A stretch of 64,000 bases of DNA, taken from Achromobacter seleniivolatilans (lineage in GTDB: Bacteria; Pseudomonadota; Gammaproteobacteria; Burkholderiales; Burkholderiaceae_B). The stretch covers positions 186,001 to 250,000 of the forward strand of contig NZ_CP132976.1 of assembly GCF_030864005.1 (NCBI RefSeq), read 5' to 3'. Shown here piece after piece: positions 43,662 to 52,354 of the stretch; position 1 is the stretch's first letter, and each line of letters begins with the position of its first letter. The position numbers and the translations under genes are program-made. The notes under the pieces are model-generated. The model was not told the DNA's origin and searched no databases. It saw nothing but the letters and a program-made list of their open reading frames with translations.

Positions 43662-44380
43662 GCGGCGTACTGCGTATCGACAAGCAGGGCGCGAGCCATG
43701 TGCTGACCCTGGCGCGCCCGGACAAGATGAATGCCTTGTCAGCGGATCTGGTGGAAGCGCTGATCACGGCGCTGGACGACGCCGAAGCGCAAGGCGCCAA
43801 GCTGATTGTGTTGAAGGGCGTAGGCAAGAACTTCAGCGCGGGCTTTGACTTTGGCGATTGGCAATCGCAAAGCGAGGGCGATCTGCTGCTGCGCTTTGTG
43901 CGCATCGAGACGCTGTTGCAGCGGCTGGCAGCATCGCCTTGCCTGACGGTGGCCATGGCGCACGGACGCAACTTTGGCGCGGGCGTGGATGTGTTTGGCG
44001 CATGCAAGTGGCGCATCAGCGCGCCCGACGCCACGTTCCGCATGCCGGGCCTGAAGTTCGGGCTGGTACTGGGCACGCGCCGCTTTGCCTCGCTGGTCGG
44101 CGCGGAACGCGCGCGTTCCGTATTGGAGCAGGCTGCCACTTTCAGCGCCGAAGAAGCGCTGCGCGACGGGTTTGCGAGCCGGCTGGCTGCTCTCCAGGAA
44201 TGGCCAGAGATTGAGCAGCAGGCGTCCGACACCGCAGCCGCACTGACAGACAGCAGCCGCGCGCAGCTTTATGCAGCGCTGTCCGTTGAAACGCCCGACG
44301 CCGATCTGGCGCGGCTGGTGCGTTCGGCGGCTGCGCCCGGATTGAAAGACCGTGTAGCGGCCTATCTGCAAGCGCGCTAA
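43658..44380 (+). CDS. Enoyl-CoA hydratase/isomerase (crotonase) family protein
   Basis: Crotonase-fold enzyme of 240 residues. The oxyanion-hole segment is FSAGFDFGDW and the second is GRNFGAGVDVFGACKWRI. Where hydratases have QPE with a catalytic Glu, the sequence reads FRMPGLKFGLVLG, so that Glu is absent and a non-hydratase activity (isomerase, hydrolase or decarboxylase) is possible. Starts by ATGA overlap with the CaiB-type gene. Confidence 0.88.
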   Translation: MSGVLRIDKQGASHVLTLARPDKMNALSADLVEALITALDDAEAQGAKLIVLKGVGKNFSAGFDFGDWQSQSEGDLLLRFVRIETLLQRLAASPCLTVAMAHGRNFGAGVDVFGACKWRISAPDATFRMPGLKFGLVLGTRRFASLVGAERARSVLEQAATFSAEEALRDGFASRLAALQEWPEIEQQASDTAAALTDSSRAQLYAALSVETPDADLARLVRSAAAPGLKDRVAAYLQAR

Positions 44381-44409
44381 CGGCATAAGAATCAGCAGGG
44401 AGGAAGACA

Positions 44410-45243
44410 ATGGCTTCAGGATTCAATCAAAAAAACAAGCAGTGTTCGCTAGCCGAGCTGGCCGCGCTGGTGCCCAATGGCGCGTCGATGGCGTTGGGCG
44501 GCAGCTTTTTGCATCGTGGCCCGTTTGCGTTCGTGCGCGAACTGATCCGTCAGGGCAAGCGCGACCTGGAATTGATCAAGCAATCGCCGGGTTACGACGT
44601 GGACATTCTGTGCCGCGCCGGTGTGCTGCGCCGTGTGCGCGCGGGCATCGTGGCGATGGAAGGAAACTTCGGTCTGGCGCCCTGGTACCGGCGTGCCGTG
44701 GAGCGTCATGAAATAGAGCTGGAAGAGCACGCGTGCGCCAGCCTTACCGCTGGCTTGAGGGCTGCCGCCTTTGGCGTGCCGTTTCAGCCTTGCGGCGGCC
44801 TGCATGGCAGCGGCCTGCCGGAACTGAATGGCTGGCAGTGCCTGGACGACCCCTACGGCAGCGGACAGAAGACCTGGGTGGTTCCGGCCATCCGGCCGGA
44901 CTTCACCGTGATCCAGGCGTCTGAAGTGGACGCATTGGGCAACGTGCGCGTGCATGGCACGGCGCACTGGGACCGCATCATGTCGCGGGCCGCAGGCAGC
45001 GTGCTGGTGGTGGCCGAGAAGGTCGTGGATTCGGCAGTGTTCGAAGCGCAGCCCGAATCGACCCTGGTGCCGTACTTCATGGTGCAGGCGTTTGCGGTGG
45101 TGCCGCAGGGCGCGTGGCCGGGATCTTGCTGGCCGGATTACGCCATCGACTATCCGGCGGTGGAAGGCTACATGGATAAGAACAGCGATCTGCAAGCGCA
45201 CATGGCCGCCGCGCCCGAAGCGCAGGGGGTAAATCATGGCTGA
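44410..45243 (+). CDS. Class I CoA-transferase, subunit A (GctA/IpdA-like)
   Basis: Alpha subunit of 277 residues. The family start is SLAELAALVPNGASMALGGS, with FVRELIRQGKRDLELI following. The glycine-rich CoA site and GNFGLAPWYRRAVE resemble glutaconate CoA-transferase and IpdA. It pairs with subunit B, whose start overlaps by 8 nt. The IpdAB group uses the same fold for ring hydrolysis rather than CoA transfer, so the reaction is uncertain. Confidence 0.85.
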   Translation: MASGFNQKNKQCSLAELAALVPNGASMALGGSFLHRGPFAFVRELIRQGKRDLELIKQSPGYDVDILCRAGVLRRVRAGIVAMEGNFGLAPWYRRAVERHEIELEEHACASLTAGLRAAAFGVPFQPCGGLHGSGLPELNGWQCLDDPYGSGQKTWVVPAIRPDFTVIQASEVDALGNVRVHGTAHWDRIMSRAAGSVLVVAEKVVDSAVFEAQPESTLVPYFMVQAFAVVPQGAWPGSCWPDYAIDYPAVEGYMDKNSDLQAHMAAAPEAQGVNHG

Positions 45244-45970
45244 ACAATGGTCGGGCTTTTCGTACATCGTCACCAATCTGGCGCGCTTTATCCGGCCAGA
45301 TGAAATTACCTTCAGTGGCGTGAACTCCACGATGCCGATGCTGGCGTGCCTGCTCGCCAAGCGCGCGTACGACTGGGATTTCGTCTACATCAACGTGGCA
45401 GGCGGCGTGAATCCGCGGCCGTCCCATATCCCGATTTCAAGCTCTGATCCGGTACTGGCCGAGCATACGGCGTCGATCTTCTCGAACGAAGACTTCTACG
45501 ACCTGTGCACGCGCGGCCGCATGGACCTGACCTTTCTGGGGGCGGCGCAGATCGATGGCGCGGGGTGCGCCAACAATTCCTGCATTGGCGATTGGCATGA
45601 ACCCAAAGTCCGCCTGCCGGGCGGCGGCGGCGGGGCGGTCATGTTGCCCACGGCCAAACGCGCGTGCACCTGGCGCACCGAGCATTCGCGCCGGACGTTC
45701 GTCTCGAAGTTGGACTTCATGACGTCCTGGGGTGGTTTCCACGGCGTAGTGACGCCGATCGGCGTGTTCATCAAGCGCGACGGCCGGCTGGCTTTGCAAT
45801 CCTGGCATCCCGAATCCAGCTTGGAGGAAGTTCGTGCGCGCACAGGTTTCGAGTTTGACGCCACGGGCGCTGGTCCGACAGAACCGCCGACAGCAGCAGA
45901 AGGTCGCGCTTTGCGCGAGTTGGATGCCGACGGACAGTTTGAGCGCGACGCAGCTGTCGCGCTGCGCTAG
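45236..45970 (+). CDS. Class I CoA-transferase, subunit B (GctB/IpdB-like)
   Basis: Beta subunit of 244 residues. FSGVNSTMPMLACLLAKRAY and LTFLGAAQIDGAGCANNS are family segments, and the glycine run PGGGGGAVML is the usual signature near the active site. I could not identify the catalytic Glu of true CoA-transferases (ENG-type motif) with confidence. With subunit A it forms a heteromeric enzyme. An AMP-dependent ligase gene follows after 9 nt. Confidence 0.83.
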   Translation: MAEQWSGFSYIVTNLARFIRPDEITFSGVNSTMPMLACLLAKRAYDWDFVYINVAGGVNPRPSHIPISSSDPVLAEHTASIFSNEDFYDLCTRGRMDLTFLGAAQIDGAGCANNSCIGDWHEPKVRLPGGGGGAVMLPTAKRACTWRTEHSRRTFVSKLDFMTSWGGFHGVVTPIGVFIKRDGRLALQSWHPESSLEEVRARTGFEFDATGAGPTEPPTAAEGRALRELDADGQFERDAAVALR

Positions 45971-45979
45971 GAGACCGCC

Positions 45980-47482
45980 ATGACGATTGCCGATGCCACG
46001 TTGGTGGCGGCTTGCGCGCGCTTGTGGACCCAGCCGCAATGGGCAGCGCGGCCCGCCATCGTGACCGCAGACCAGACTCTGAGTTACGCCGAACTGCATC
46101 GCCACGTAGGTCAGATGGCAGCAGGGCTGCGGGCGTCCGGCGTGGCGTCTGGCGACTACGTTGCCGTGGCGATGGAGCGTTCGCTGGCGCAGGTGCTGGC
46201 TATTTTGGGCGTGATGGCCGCAGGCGCTTGCCCATGTCCGTTGGAACCGCGTCTTTCCATTGAAGAAACGGCGCGCCGTGTGACGGCGGTGGGTCTGACC
46301 TGGATGTTGTTTGACGAAGTAAACGCGGTCACTGCGCAGGCCTGCGGGCTTGCGCCTGCGCGCTTGCTGCGTGCCGGGCAGGTGGCTCATGACGAGCCGG
46401 ATTGGGCGGGCAGTGATGTCGCGCCGACGTCGCCCGGGCTATTGCTGTTTACCTCGGGCAGCACGGGCAACCCCAAAGGCGTGTTGTTAAGCCATTTGGG
46501 GCTGATGAACAATGCGCGTGGCGTGCTTGCGCATACCGGGCTGACGCCGGATGACAGGCTGCTGCATGTGATGCCGCTGCATCACACCAATGCGTTGAAC
46601 AATCAGATCTTCACGCCGTTGCTGGCGGGCGCTTGCGTGGCGCTGGCAGGGCGGTTCCGGGCAGAGGATATGCCGGGCTTGTTGCGCGCATTCCAGCCGA
46701 CCATCATCACCGGCGTGCCCACGATGTATGCCCGCATGCTGGAATTGGAGTTTGATCCGGCAAGCCTTGCGGGCCTGCGTTTTGCACGTTGCGGATCGGC
46801 GCCGATCACCGAGGCTTTGCATCGGCGCATCGAAGACTTTCTGGGTTGCCCGCTCGTCGTGTCTTACGGTTTATCGGAAGCGACCTGCACATCCACGATG
46901 AATCCGCCAAGTGCGCGGCGCATCGGTACGGTGGGCACGGTGTTGGCCGGACAGCTTGTGACGTTGCGGCTGCCGGACGGCAGTGAGGCGCCCGCAGGCG
47001 GCGAGGGCGAGATCTGCATCGCGGGTGACAGCCTGATGATGCGTTATCTGGGCGTGGACAACGCGGCGGCTTCTGCTACGTCGCAATTGCGTACGGGAGA
47101 CCTGGGGCGCTTTGACGCACAGGGGTACCTGAGTATCACCGGCCGAATCAAGGATGTGATCATCCGTGGCGGTGAAAATCTCTCGCCTGCCTTGATCGAA
47201 GGCGTGGTGACAGGCCTGCCCGGTGTGGCCGCGTGTTGCGTAGTGGGCGCGCCTGACGACGACCTGGGTGAAGTGCCGGTGATCTTCGTGCAACGCGCCG
47301 CAGATGCCGCGCCAGATGCCGCGGGCATACAGGCCGAGGTGCTCGCGCGCCTGGGCCGGATCTATGTGCCGCGAGATGTATTGTGGATGGACCGTTTGCC
47401 CGAGAACGCCGTGGGTAAGGTGGACCGCAAGGCGTTGGCGCAACAGGTTGCGGCCAAAGCGCGGCCGCACGCGAGCGCGTAG
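45980..47482 (+). CDS. AMP-dependent acyl-CoA synthetase/ligase
   Basis: Adenylate-forming ligase of 500 residues. The ATP loop is LFTSGSTGNPKGVLLSH (about 156-172), later GLSEATCTST, GDLGRFDAQGYLSITGR and IKDVIIRGGENLSP. The C-terminal catalytic Lys lies in ENAVGKVDRKAL. It activates a carboxylic acid to its CoA ester and is the last gene of the operon, converging on the gntR gene with a 10-nt gap. Two CoA-activating systems in one operon suggest two acids or two steps. Confidence 0.92.
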   Translation: MTIADATLVAACARLWTQPQWAARPAIVTADQTLSYAELHRHVGQMAAGLRASGVASGDYVAVAMERSLAQVLAILGVMAAGACPCPLEPRLSIEETARRVTAVGLTWMLFDEVNAVTAQACGLAPARLLRAGQVAHDEPDWAGSDVAPTSPGLLLFTSGSTGNPKGVLLSHLGLMNNARGVLAHTGLTPDDRLLHVMPLHHTNALNNQIFTPLLAGACVALAGRFRAEDMPGLLRAFQPTIITGVPTMYARMLELEFDPASLAGLRFARCGSAPITEALHRRIEDFLGCPLVVSYGLSEATCTSTMNPPSARRIGTVGTVLAGQLVTLRLPDGSEAPAGGEGEICIAGDSLMMRYLGVDNAAASATSQLRTGDLGRFDAQGYLSITGRIKDVIIRGGENLSPALIEGVVTGLPGVAACCVVGAPDDDLGEVPVIFVQRAADAAPDAAGIQAEVLARLGRIYVPRDVLWMDRLPENAVGKVDRKALAQQVAAKARPHASA

Positions 47483-47492
47483 CCGTCAGACT

Positions 47493-48383
47493 CTACGACT
47501 GGCCGCGCAGCCGGGCGAGTTCGGCAGACAACTCTGCCACCAGCGCCTGGGCGCGCGCCAGCGGGTCTTGGCCCTCTGGCGCCGGTTCCACCGCGGCTGG
47601 TGCGTCCTGCAGGCGGGGGTGCACGCTTTCGTGGCCCATGCTGACGTCCACGTCGAACACCAGTTGTTCGGCGCGATGCCATGTCGTGAACCATTCCAGC
47701 GGGTGGCCATGCTGGTCCATACCCTGGCCTTGCAGCATCAGCAGCGGAGTGCCGGTGGTGGTGTCCAATAAGCCGGCCAGTCTTTCGTCGGCGGCAACCG
47801 CCCGGATCTGATTGCGGCCGGCGCCGGGGCGCAGACCGAATTGCCGGGTAAGCACGCCATGCAGGGAGGCGTTTGTCAGGTGTTCGGCGCGCAGACCTGG
47901 CACGGCGTCAGCGGGCAGCCAGGTGCGCACGTAGGCCAGCGGCGCATCCGCCACATGCCGCAGACGCTCCAGCATCAGCAAACGGGTCGTGCCGAAGAAC
48001 TCGGCGACGTCGGCGGGCGGTTCAGCGCGGGCAAACGCCAGCACGCGGGTCTGGAGGCTGACGCCAGACTGCGCGAACTGCTCGTAGAGCCCGGTGGACC
48101 GTTGCACCAGCCGCCGGTGTTCCTGCGGCGCCAATACGGTAGCGGGACGGCCGGTTTCGCGTTGGATCAGCCCTTCGGCGGCCAGGGCCGCCAACGCCTG
48201 GCGTACCACGCTGCGCGCAACGCCAAAGCGTTCACACAGCGCGGCCTCGCTGGGCAGCACGGCGCCTGCCGCCAGCTTGTTTGATCGGACATAACCCCGC
48301 AATAACGTAGCCACCTGGGCATGCAGCGGGATATCGCCAGTGCGATCAAGCGTGGGCAGTGCGTCGTGAGTGGCGGGCGCCAT
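47493..48383 (-). CDS. GntR-family regulator with UTRA domain (HutC branch)
   Basis: Regulator of 296 residues. The winged helix is LPSEAALCERFGVARSVVRQ (about 43-62), preceded by IPLHAQVATLLRGYV. A UTRA ligand domain follows (LMLERLRHVADAPLAYVRTW). The C-terminal 40 residues are Ala/Leu-rich and may be coiled. ATG at 48383 has GGAGG upstream and lies 5 nt after the pdxA2 stop, so it is the last gene of the tetronate operon. Palindromes TGTACGTACA at 51758 and 51771 are likely binding sites. Confidence 0.9.
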   Translation of the reverse strand: MAPATHDALPTLDRTGDIPLHAQVATLLRGYVRSNKLAAGAVLPSEAALCERFGVARSVVRQALAALAAEGLIQRETGRPATVLAPQEHRRLVQRSTGLYEQFAQSGVSLQTRVLAFARAEPPADVAEFFGTTRLLMLERLRHVADAPLAYVRTWLPADAVPGLRAEHLTNASLHGVLTRQFGLRPGAGRNQIRAVAADERLAGLLDTTTGTPLLMLQGQGMDQHGHPLEWFTTWHRAEQLVFDVDVSMGHESVHPRLQDAPAAVEPAPEGQDPLARAQALVAELSAELARLRGQS

Positions 48384-48388
48384 GGAAA

Positions 48389-49441
48389 TCAACCTCCGGT
48401 TTGTGCCCGCGCAGTTTCCCACACATGCGTCCAGCCTGGGGCCAGATGCGCGGCGCGCTCGGCGGCCAGGATCAAGCTGTCTTCACGCGCGATGCCCTTG
48501 CCGGCGATGTCGAAGGCAGTGCCGTGATCCACCGAGACGCGCACAACAGGCAGCCCCACGGTGATATTCACGCCATCGTCGCCGTAAACCGCCTTGAAAG
48601 GCGCGTGGCCCTGGTCGTGGTAACAGGCGATCACGAACTGCCACTTGCCGCGCACGGCTTGCGGGAACAAGGCATCCGCGGGAATCGGGCCGGCGGCCAG
48701 GATGCCTGCGGCATTGGCTTCGGCGACGGCTGGCGCCAGGATGTCAGCGTCTTCGCTGCCGAAGATGCCGTTTTCGCCTGCATGCGGGTTCAGGCCCGAC
48801 ACGGCAACGGGCTGGTCGCCACGGCCCAGGGCTTTGGCGAATGATCCGGCCAGACGCAGCACCGCGCGCATGCGCGCAGGCGTCAGATCTTCAATGGCCT
48901 GGCGCAGCGACACGTGGGTCGTGGCGTGGAAGATGTACAGATCGCCGGCAGACAGCACCAGCGAAAACGTCTTGACGCCAAACTCGTGGGCCAGCAGTTC
49001 TGTGTGACCCGGCCACTTGTGGCCGGCAGCATGCATGGCGGCCTTGTTCAGCGGCGCGGTGACGATGCCGTCTACCTCGCCCGCGCGCGCCAGGGCGCAG
49101 GCCGTGGTCACGAAACGCACGGAACCGTCGCCGGCATCGGCGCTGATTTCACCGAGCTTCACATGGGCCAGCGACGGGCCGGCCTGCAGCACCTCAATCG
49201 TGCCGGGCGTGTTGGTGGTGTCGGCAGCGCGGTCCAGCTTGCGCACGATGGCGGGATCGCCACCCAGGCTGCGAACGGCGTTGACCATCACGTCCACGTC
49301 GCCCACGACCAGCAGGCGGGCCTTCTGGCGCAGTTCGTTGTGGCCCATCAGCATCTTGGCCGTGATTTCCGGCCCGATGCCCGCCACGTCGCCCAGAGTG
49401 ACCGCCAGCAGGGGCAGCTTGTTGGCTTGGGGTTGTGTCAT
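48389..49441 (-). CDS. pdxA2: PdxA2-type tetronate-4-phosphate dehydrogenase
   Basis: NAD-dependent dehydrogenase of 350 residues in the PdxA family. Metal-binding His residues lie in WPGHTELLAHEFG, SGLNPHAGENG and CYHDQGHAPFK. PdxA itself makes vitamin B6, but the adjacent DUF1537 kinase and sugar-acid permease show the PdxA2 role: oxidation of D-erythronate- or D-threonate-4-phosphate and decarboxylation to dihydroxyacetone phosphate. The start overlaps the kinase stop (ATGA). Confidence 0.9.
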   Translation of the reverse strand: MTQPQANKLPLLAVTLGDVAGIGPEITAKMLMGHNELRQKARLLVVGDVDVMVNAVRSLGGDPAIVRKLDRAADTTNTPGTIEVLQAGPSLAHVKLGEISADAGDGSVRFVTTACALARAGEVDGIVTAPLNKAAMHAAGHKWPGHTELLAHEFGVKTFSLVLSAGDLYIFHATTHVSLRQAIEDLTPARMRAVLRLAGSFAKALGRGDQPVAVSGLNPHAGENGIFGSEDADILAPAVAEANAAGILAAGPIPADALFPQAVRGKWQFVIACYHDQGHAPFKAVYGDDGVNITVGLPVVRVSVDHGTAFDIAGKGIAREDSLILAAERAAHLAPGWTHVWETARAQTGG

Positions 49442-50655
49442 CGCTTGAATCTCCTGTCGCGGATCGCGCGCACGGCGCGAACCAATACGTCTTCGGTGCC
49501 AAAGCCGCCGGCCTTGGTCACCACAGGCAGGCCTGCGGCCTTGCCTCCGGTCAGCGTGCCCAAGGGCACGCCGCCCATCACTTCATCTACCAGAGCGATG
49601 CCGCTGGCGTCGAGCGCCACCAGCACGCTGCGCGCACCGTCGCCACCCGTGGCGACGACGCCGGCCGCGCGCGAGCTTGCAATCAATTGCGCGGCCAGGC
49701 TGCCCAGACGGTTGGCGACCGTCTCGGAGTCCAGGCCGTCCAGCTGTCCTTCAGGCGCCAGCAGCAGTACCGTGCCCGCTTCGCGGGGGGCTTGCGCATG
49801 TGACAACAGCAGAGGCTGCGTCCAGGCCTGCCAGGCCGCGTCATCGGCCAATTGGGCCAATGAGGGCGTCCAGGTGTCGGCGCCCGAGGCTTGCAGCGCA
49901 GCGGCTTGTGCGCGTGCCGCGCTGTGCTGCGAGGTCACCACAACCACGACAGGCGCGGTCTGATCCGCGCCGGCCCACACGCGGGCCAGCGGCACGGCCA
50001 GTCCGCCAGCACCAACCGGCAGGGCGCGTTCGCCCAGCAGGCCAATGGCGCGTGCCAGCCGCTCCAGGTCGGCGTCGGTCGCGGCATCGACCACCACCGT
50101 ATTGCCGGCCTGCATGATGCGTGCCGCCAGGGATTCCGGCGTGTCGCTGGCCAGCGGCGCGACATGCGCGCACGCCAGCAGTGTGGGGATATGGCTTTCC
50201 GTCACGGGCGTGACCGGATCGGTTGCGGCAGAGGTCTGGGTGACCGGTTTGCCGTCCACGTACAGGATGCCCTGTTCAACGGTGCGTCCGGTTGCCGGAA
50301 AGGCGGGGCAAATGACCGCCACCGTGTCCGGACCCCAGGTGTCGCGCGCTGCGTCGATCTCGGCCTTGAATGCGCCGCGCAAGGTGGAATCCACCTTTTT
50401 GTACAGACGGGATACGCCGGCCGCGCGCAACTGCTCCACATTCAGGCGGATGACCTCGGCGGCTTCGGCAGCAGGCATTGCGCGGCTATTGGTCGTCACG
50501 GCCAGCACTTCGACGCCATCCGTGGCCGGGCCCGACAGCGCTTCGTCAGCGCCGCCGATGGACAGGTGAGTGCTCCAGCCAGCGCGGACGAACTGCACCG
50601 CGGTGTCACCGGAACCGGTCAGATCATCGGCAACGATGGCGATGGCGGGATTCAA
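49438..50655 (-). CDS. Four-carbon acid sugar kinase (DUF1537; DtnK/DenK-like)
   Basis: Kinase of 405 residues that phosphorylates a tetronate at O4. The N-terminus IAIVADDLTGSGDTAVQFVRAG is represented by VADDLTGSGDTAVQFVR, the DUF1537 motif, and the C-terminal VVTGGD-type segment is VVATGGDGARSVLVAL. TTG at 50655 is the likely start: GGAGA lies 6 nt upstream and it overlaps the permease stop (TTGA). Which tetronate isomer it prefers (threonate or erythronate) cannot be read. Confidence 0.9.
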   Translation of the reverse strand: MNPAIAIVADDLTGSGDTAVQFVRAGWSTHLSIGGADEALSGPATDGVEVLAVTTNSRAMPAAEAAEVIRLNVEQLRAAGVSRLYKKVDSTLRGAFKAEIDAARDTWGPDTVAVICPAFPATGRTVEQGILYVDGKPVTQTSAATDPVTPVTESHIPTLLACAHVAPLASDTPESLAARIMQAGNTVVVDAATDADLERLARAIGLLGERALPVGAGGLAVPLARVWAGADQTAPVVVVVTSQHSAARAQAAALQASGADTWTPSLAQLADDAAWQAWTQPLLLSHAQAPREAGTVLLLAPEGQLDGLDSETVANRLGSLAAQLIASSRAAGVVATGGDGARSVLVALDASGIALVDEVMGGVPLGTLTGGKAAGLPVVTKAGGFGTEDVLVRAVRAIRDRRFKR

Positions 50656-51671
50656 AGGGCTTCTCCGCGCGCTTCACTTAAACCAGCGGGCACGCTTGCG
50701 TCTTCGGATTTGAGTTCACCGGCCCGTTTAAGGAAATACGAGGCCAGCACGGGCGCCAGAATAGAACTGATCAGCACGCAGGCTGCGACTTGCGCGGTGG
50801 CGGTGGCCACGTACTGCTGGAAGTTGGGGTCGGCCGCCGCCACGACTGCGGGGGTGGCGATGGCGTTGCCTGCCGTTGTGCCGGCTGCAAACCCCAGGCC
50901 GCTCTTGCCGCCACGGCGCAGAATCATACGATAGCCCAGGTAGACCAGACCGCCCGTGATGGGGCTGATGACCAGACCCAGAATCAGGCCGCTGATGCCG
51001 CCGCTGACGACCGAGCTCAGGTTGATGCCGGTGCCCAGCGCAAATGCGAAAAACGGAATGACGATGTTGGGCACGGGCTTGAGCACGTCGCGCCACTTCG
51101 GGTCCATATTGCCCACGACAACGCCCAGCAGGAAGGGCACCAGGGCTGCCACCAGAGCAATCATGGGAATGTCGGCCATGCCGGAGGCGCCCAGGAACAG
51201 CAGGCTGAAGAATGGGCCGTCATTGACCGCGCTGGCGACATACGCGCCGCGATCACGGGCATCGCCGTATTGGCCGGTATAGGCCAGCCAGAGGCCGCCG
51301 TTGCTGTTGTCGAATGCCGCCAGCATCGCCAGGATCGAGATGCCGTAGATGCCGTCCAGGCCGACATAGCTGCCCAGGATGATGATCAGGGTGGCGGGCA
51401 CAATCGTTTTCATCAGCAGAATCGTGCCTGCCGTGGCCAGGATGGGGCCGCCGGTGCGGGTGTTGACCTGCGTTCCGGTCGCGAAGATCAGCAACGCGAT
51501 CAGCGGCATGGCGCTGTTCTTGAACAAGGCGGTGGTGAAGCCGCCGATGGTCAGCGCATCAGGCGCGAAGGTGCCGATCAGGGAACCCAGGATCAGCGGC
51601 ACGAGCATCAATCCACCGGGGATTTTTTGCATCGCGCCAAAAAAAGGCGAACGGGAAGTAGCGGTCGACAC
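50652..51671 (-). CDS. 2-keto-3-deoxygluconate permease family transporter (KdgT-like)
   Basis: Membrane transporter of 339 residues with about ten hydrophobic segments. The start IPGGLMLVPLILGSLIGTF and DNSNGGLWLAYTGQYGDARD, given in part as DNSNGGLWLAY, mark the KdgT family. It probably imports the tetronate used by the kinase and PdxA2. The start is taken as GTG at 51671 with a GGAGA upstream; ATG at 51629 is an alternative and the frame from 51773 runs into the operator region. First gene of the operon. Confidence 0.88.
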   Translation of the reverse strand: MSTATSRSPFFGAMQKIPGGLMLVPLILGSLIGTFAPDALTIGGFTTALFKNSAMPLIALLIFATGTQVNTRTGGPILATAGTILLMKTIVPATLIIILGSYVGLDGIYGISILAMLAAFDNSNGGLWLAYTGQYGDARDRGAYVASAVNDGPFFSLLFLGASGMADIPMIALVAALVPFLLGVVVGNMDPKWRDVLKPVPNIVIPFFAFALGTGINLSSVVSGGISGLILGLVISPITGGLVYLGYRMILRRGGKSGLGFAAGTTAGNAIATPAVVAAADPNFQQYVATATAQVAACVLISSILAPVLASYFLKRAGELKSEDASVPAGLSEARGEAL

Positions 51672-51750
51672 TTGGAGAAGTCTCCAGGATGGTTCTGGTG
51701 GATTGCAGACGTTCGTTGACGCGTCTGTCAGTTGGGGTTGAAAACCGAGA

Positions 51751-51782
51751 GTGTACACCTGTACGTACAGCATGTACGTACA
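51751..51782. promoter_or_regulatory. Tandem GntR/UTRA operators (TGTACGTACA x 2)
   Basis: CTGTACGTACAG at 51758-51769 is a perfect 12-bp palindrome. ATGTACGTACAG at 51771-51782 repeats the 10-bp core 13 bp later, and a further TGTACA half lies at 51751. They sit 87-111 nt upstream of the permease start. Confidence 0.65.
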
Positions 51783-51880
51783 GGGTATTCACGCAGAGGC
51801 GCCGCATTAAAAACGTTCGCGATATGGTTGACGTTCAGCGCGTAGCGTCATGGGCCGTTGACGTAGCTGACCATGGTGGT

Positions 51881-52354
51881 TCAAAGCGCAGGCTTCAGCA
51901 CCATCAGGAAGTACACCGCCACCATGGCCAGGAATGCTGGATAACCCAGACGCTCCCACCACAGTGCAAAGCGCCAGTAGCGCGCGGGGAGTGCCTTTGC
52001 GCCTGCGCCGTGAGCGGTGGCGGCCATCTTGGCCATTTCGTACTGGAGCCACACCACCGGCAGCCAGCACACTCCCGCCAGCAGATACAACCCGATCGAC
52101 ACGCTGACCCACGGGGTGGTCCATTGCCAGCCTGCGGCATGTGCCAGCCACAATCCGGACAGGGGCTGGAACACGACGGCCGGCGTGGTGAACCACAGAT
52201 CCGCACGGACCACCAGTTTCGAGACGGCGGCAATCGCTGGGATGGAGCCGGTGCGGTTGGCAAAGAACAGATAGAACGCCGTGCCGAAGCCAGTGCCCAC
52301 CAGCAGTACCGACGACAGGATGTGCAGGGTCTTGACCGTCAGATATAGGTTCAT
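51881..52354 (-). CDS. DUF2269-family integral membrane protein
   Basis: Membrane protein of 157 residues with four hydrophobic segments. The start MNLYLTVKTLHILSSVLLVG is the DUF2269 pattern, with a conserved His in the first helix. ATG at 52354 follows GAGGAA and overlaps the stop of the preceding NAD-binding/DoxX-like gene (ATGA), so the two are co-translated. Function unknown; genes of this family often lie next to NmrA/SDR-type epimerases. Confidence 0.85.
   Translation of the reverse strand: MNLYLTVKTLHILSSVLLVGTGFGTAFYLFFANRTGSIPAIAAVSKLVVRADLWFTTPAVVFQPLSGLWLAHAAGWQWTTPWVSVSIGLYLLAGVCWLPVVWLQYEMAKMAATAHGAGAKALPARYWRFALWWERLGYPAFLAMVAVYFLMVLKPAL

Noticed and set aside
48389..49441. 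Vitamin B6 pdxA
   Set aside because: The DUF1537 kinase, permease and UTRA regulator in the same operon indicate the tetronate-degrading PdxA2 form.
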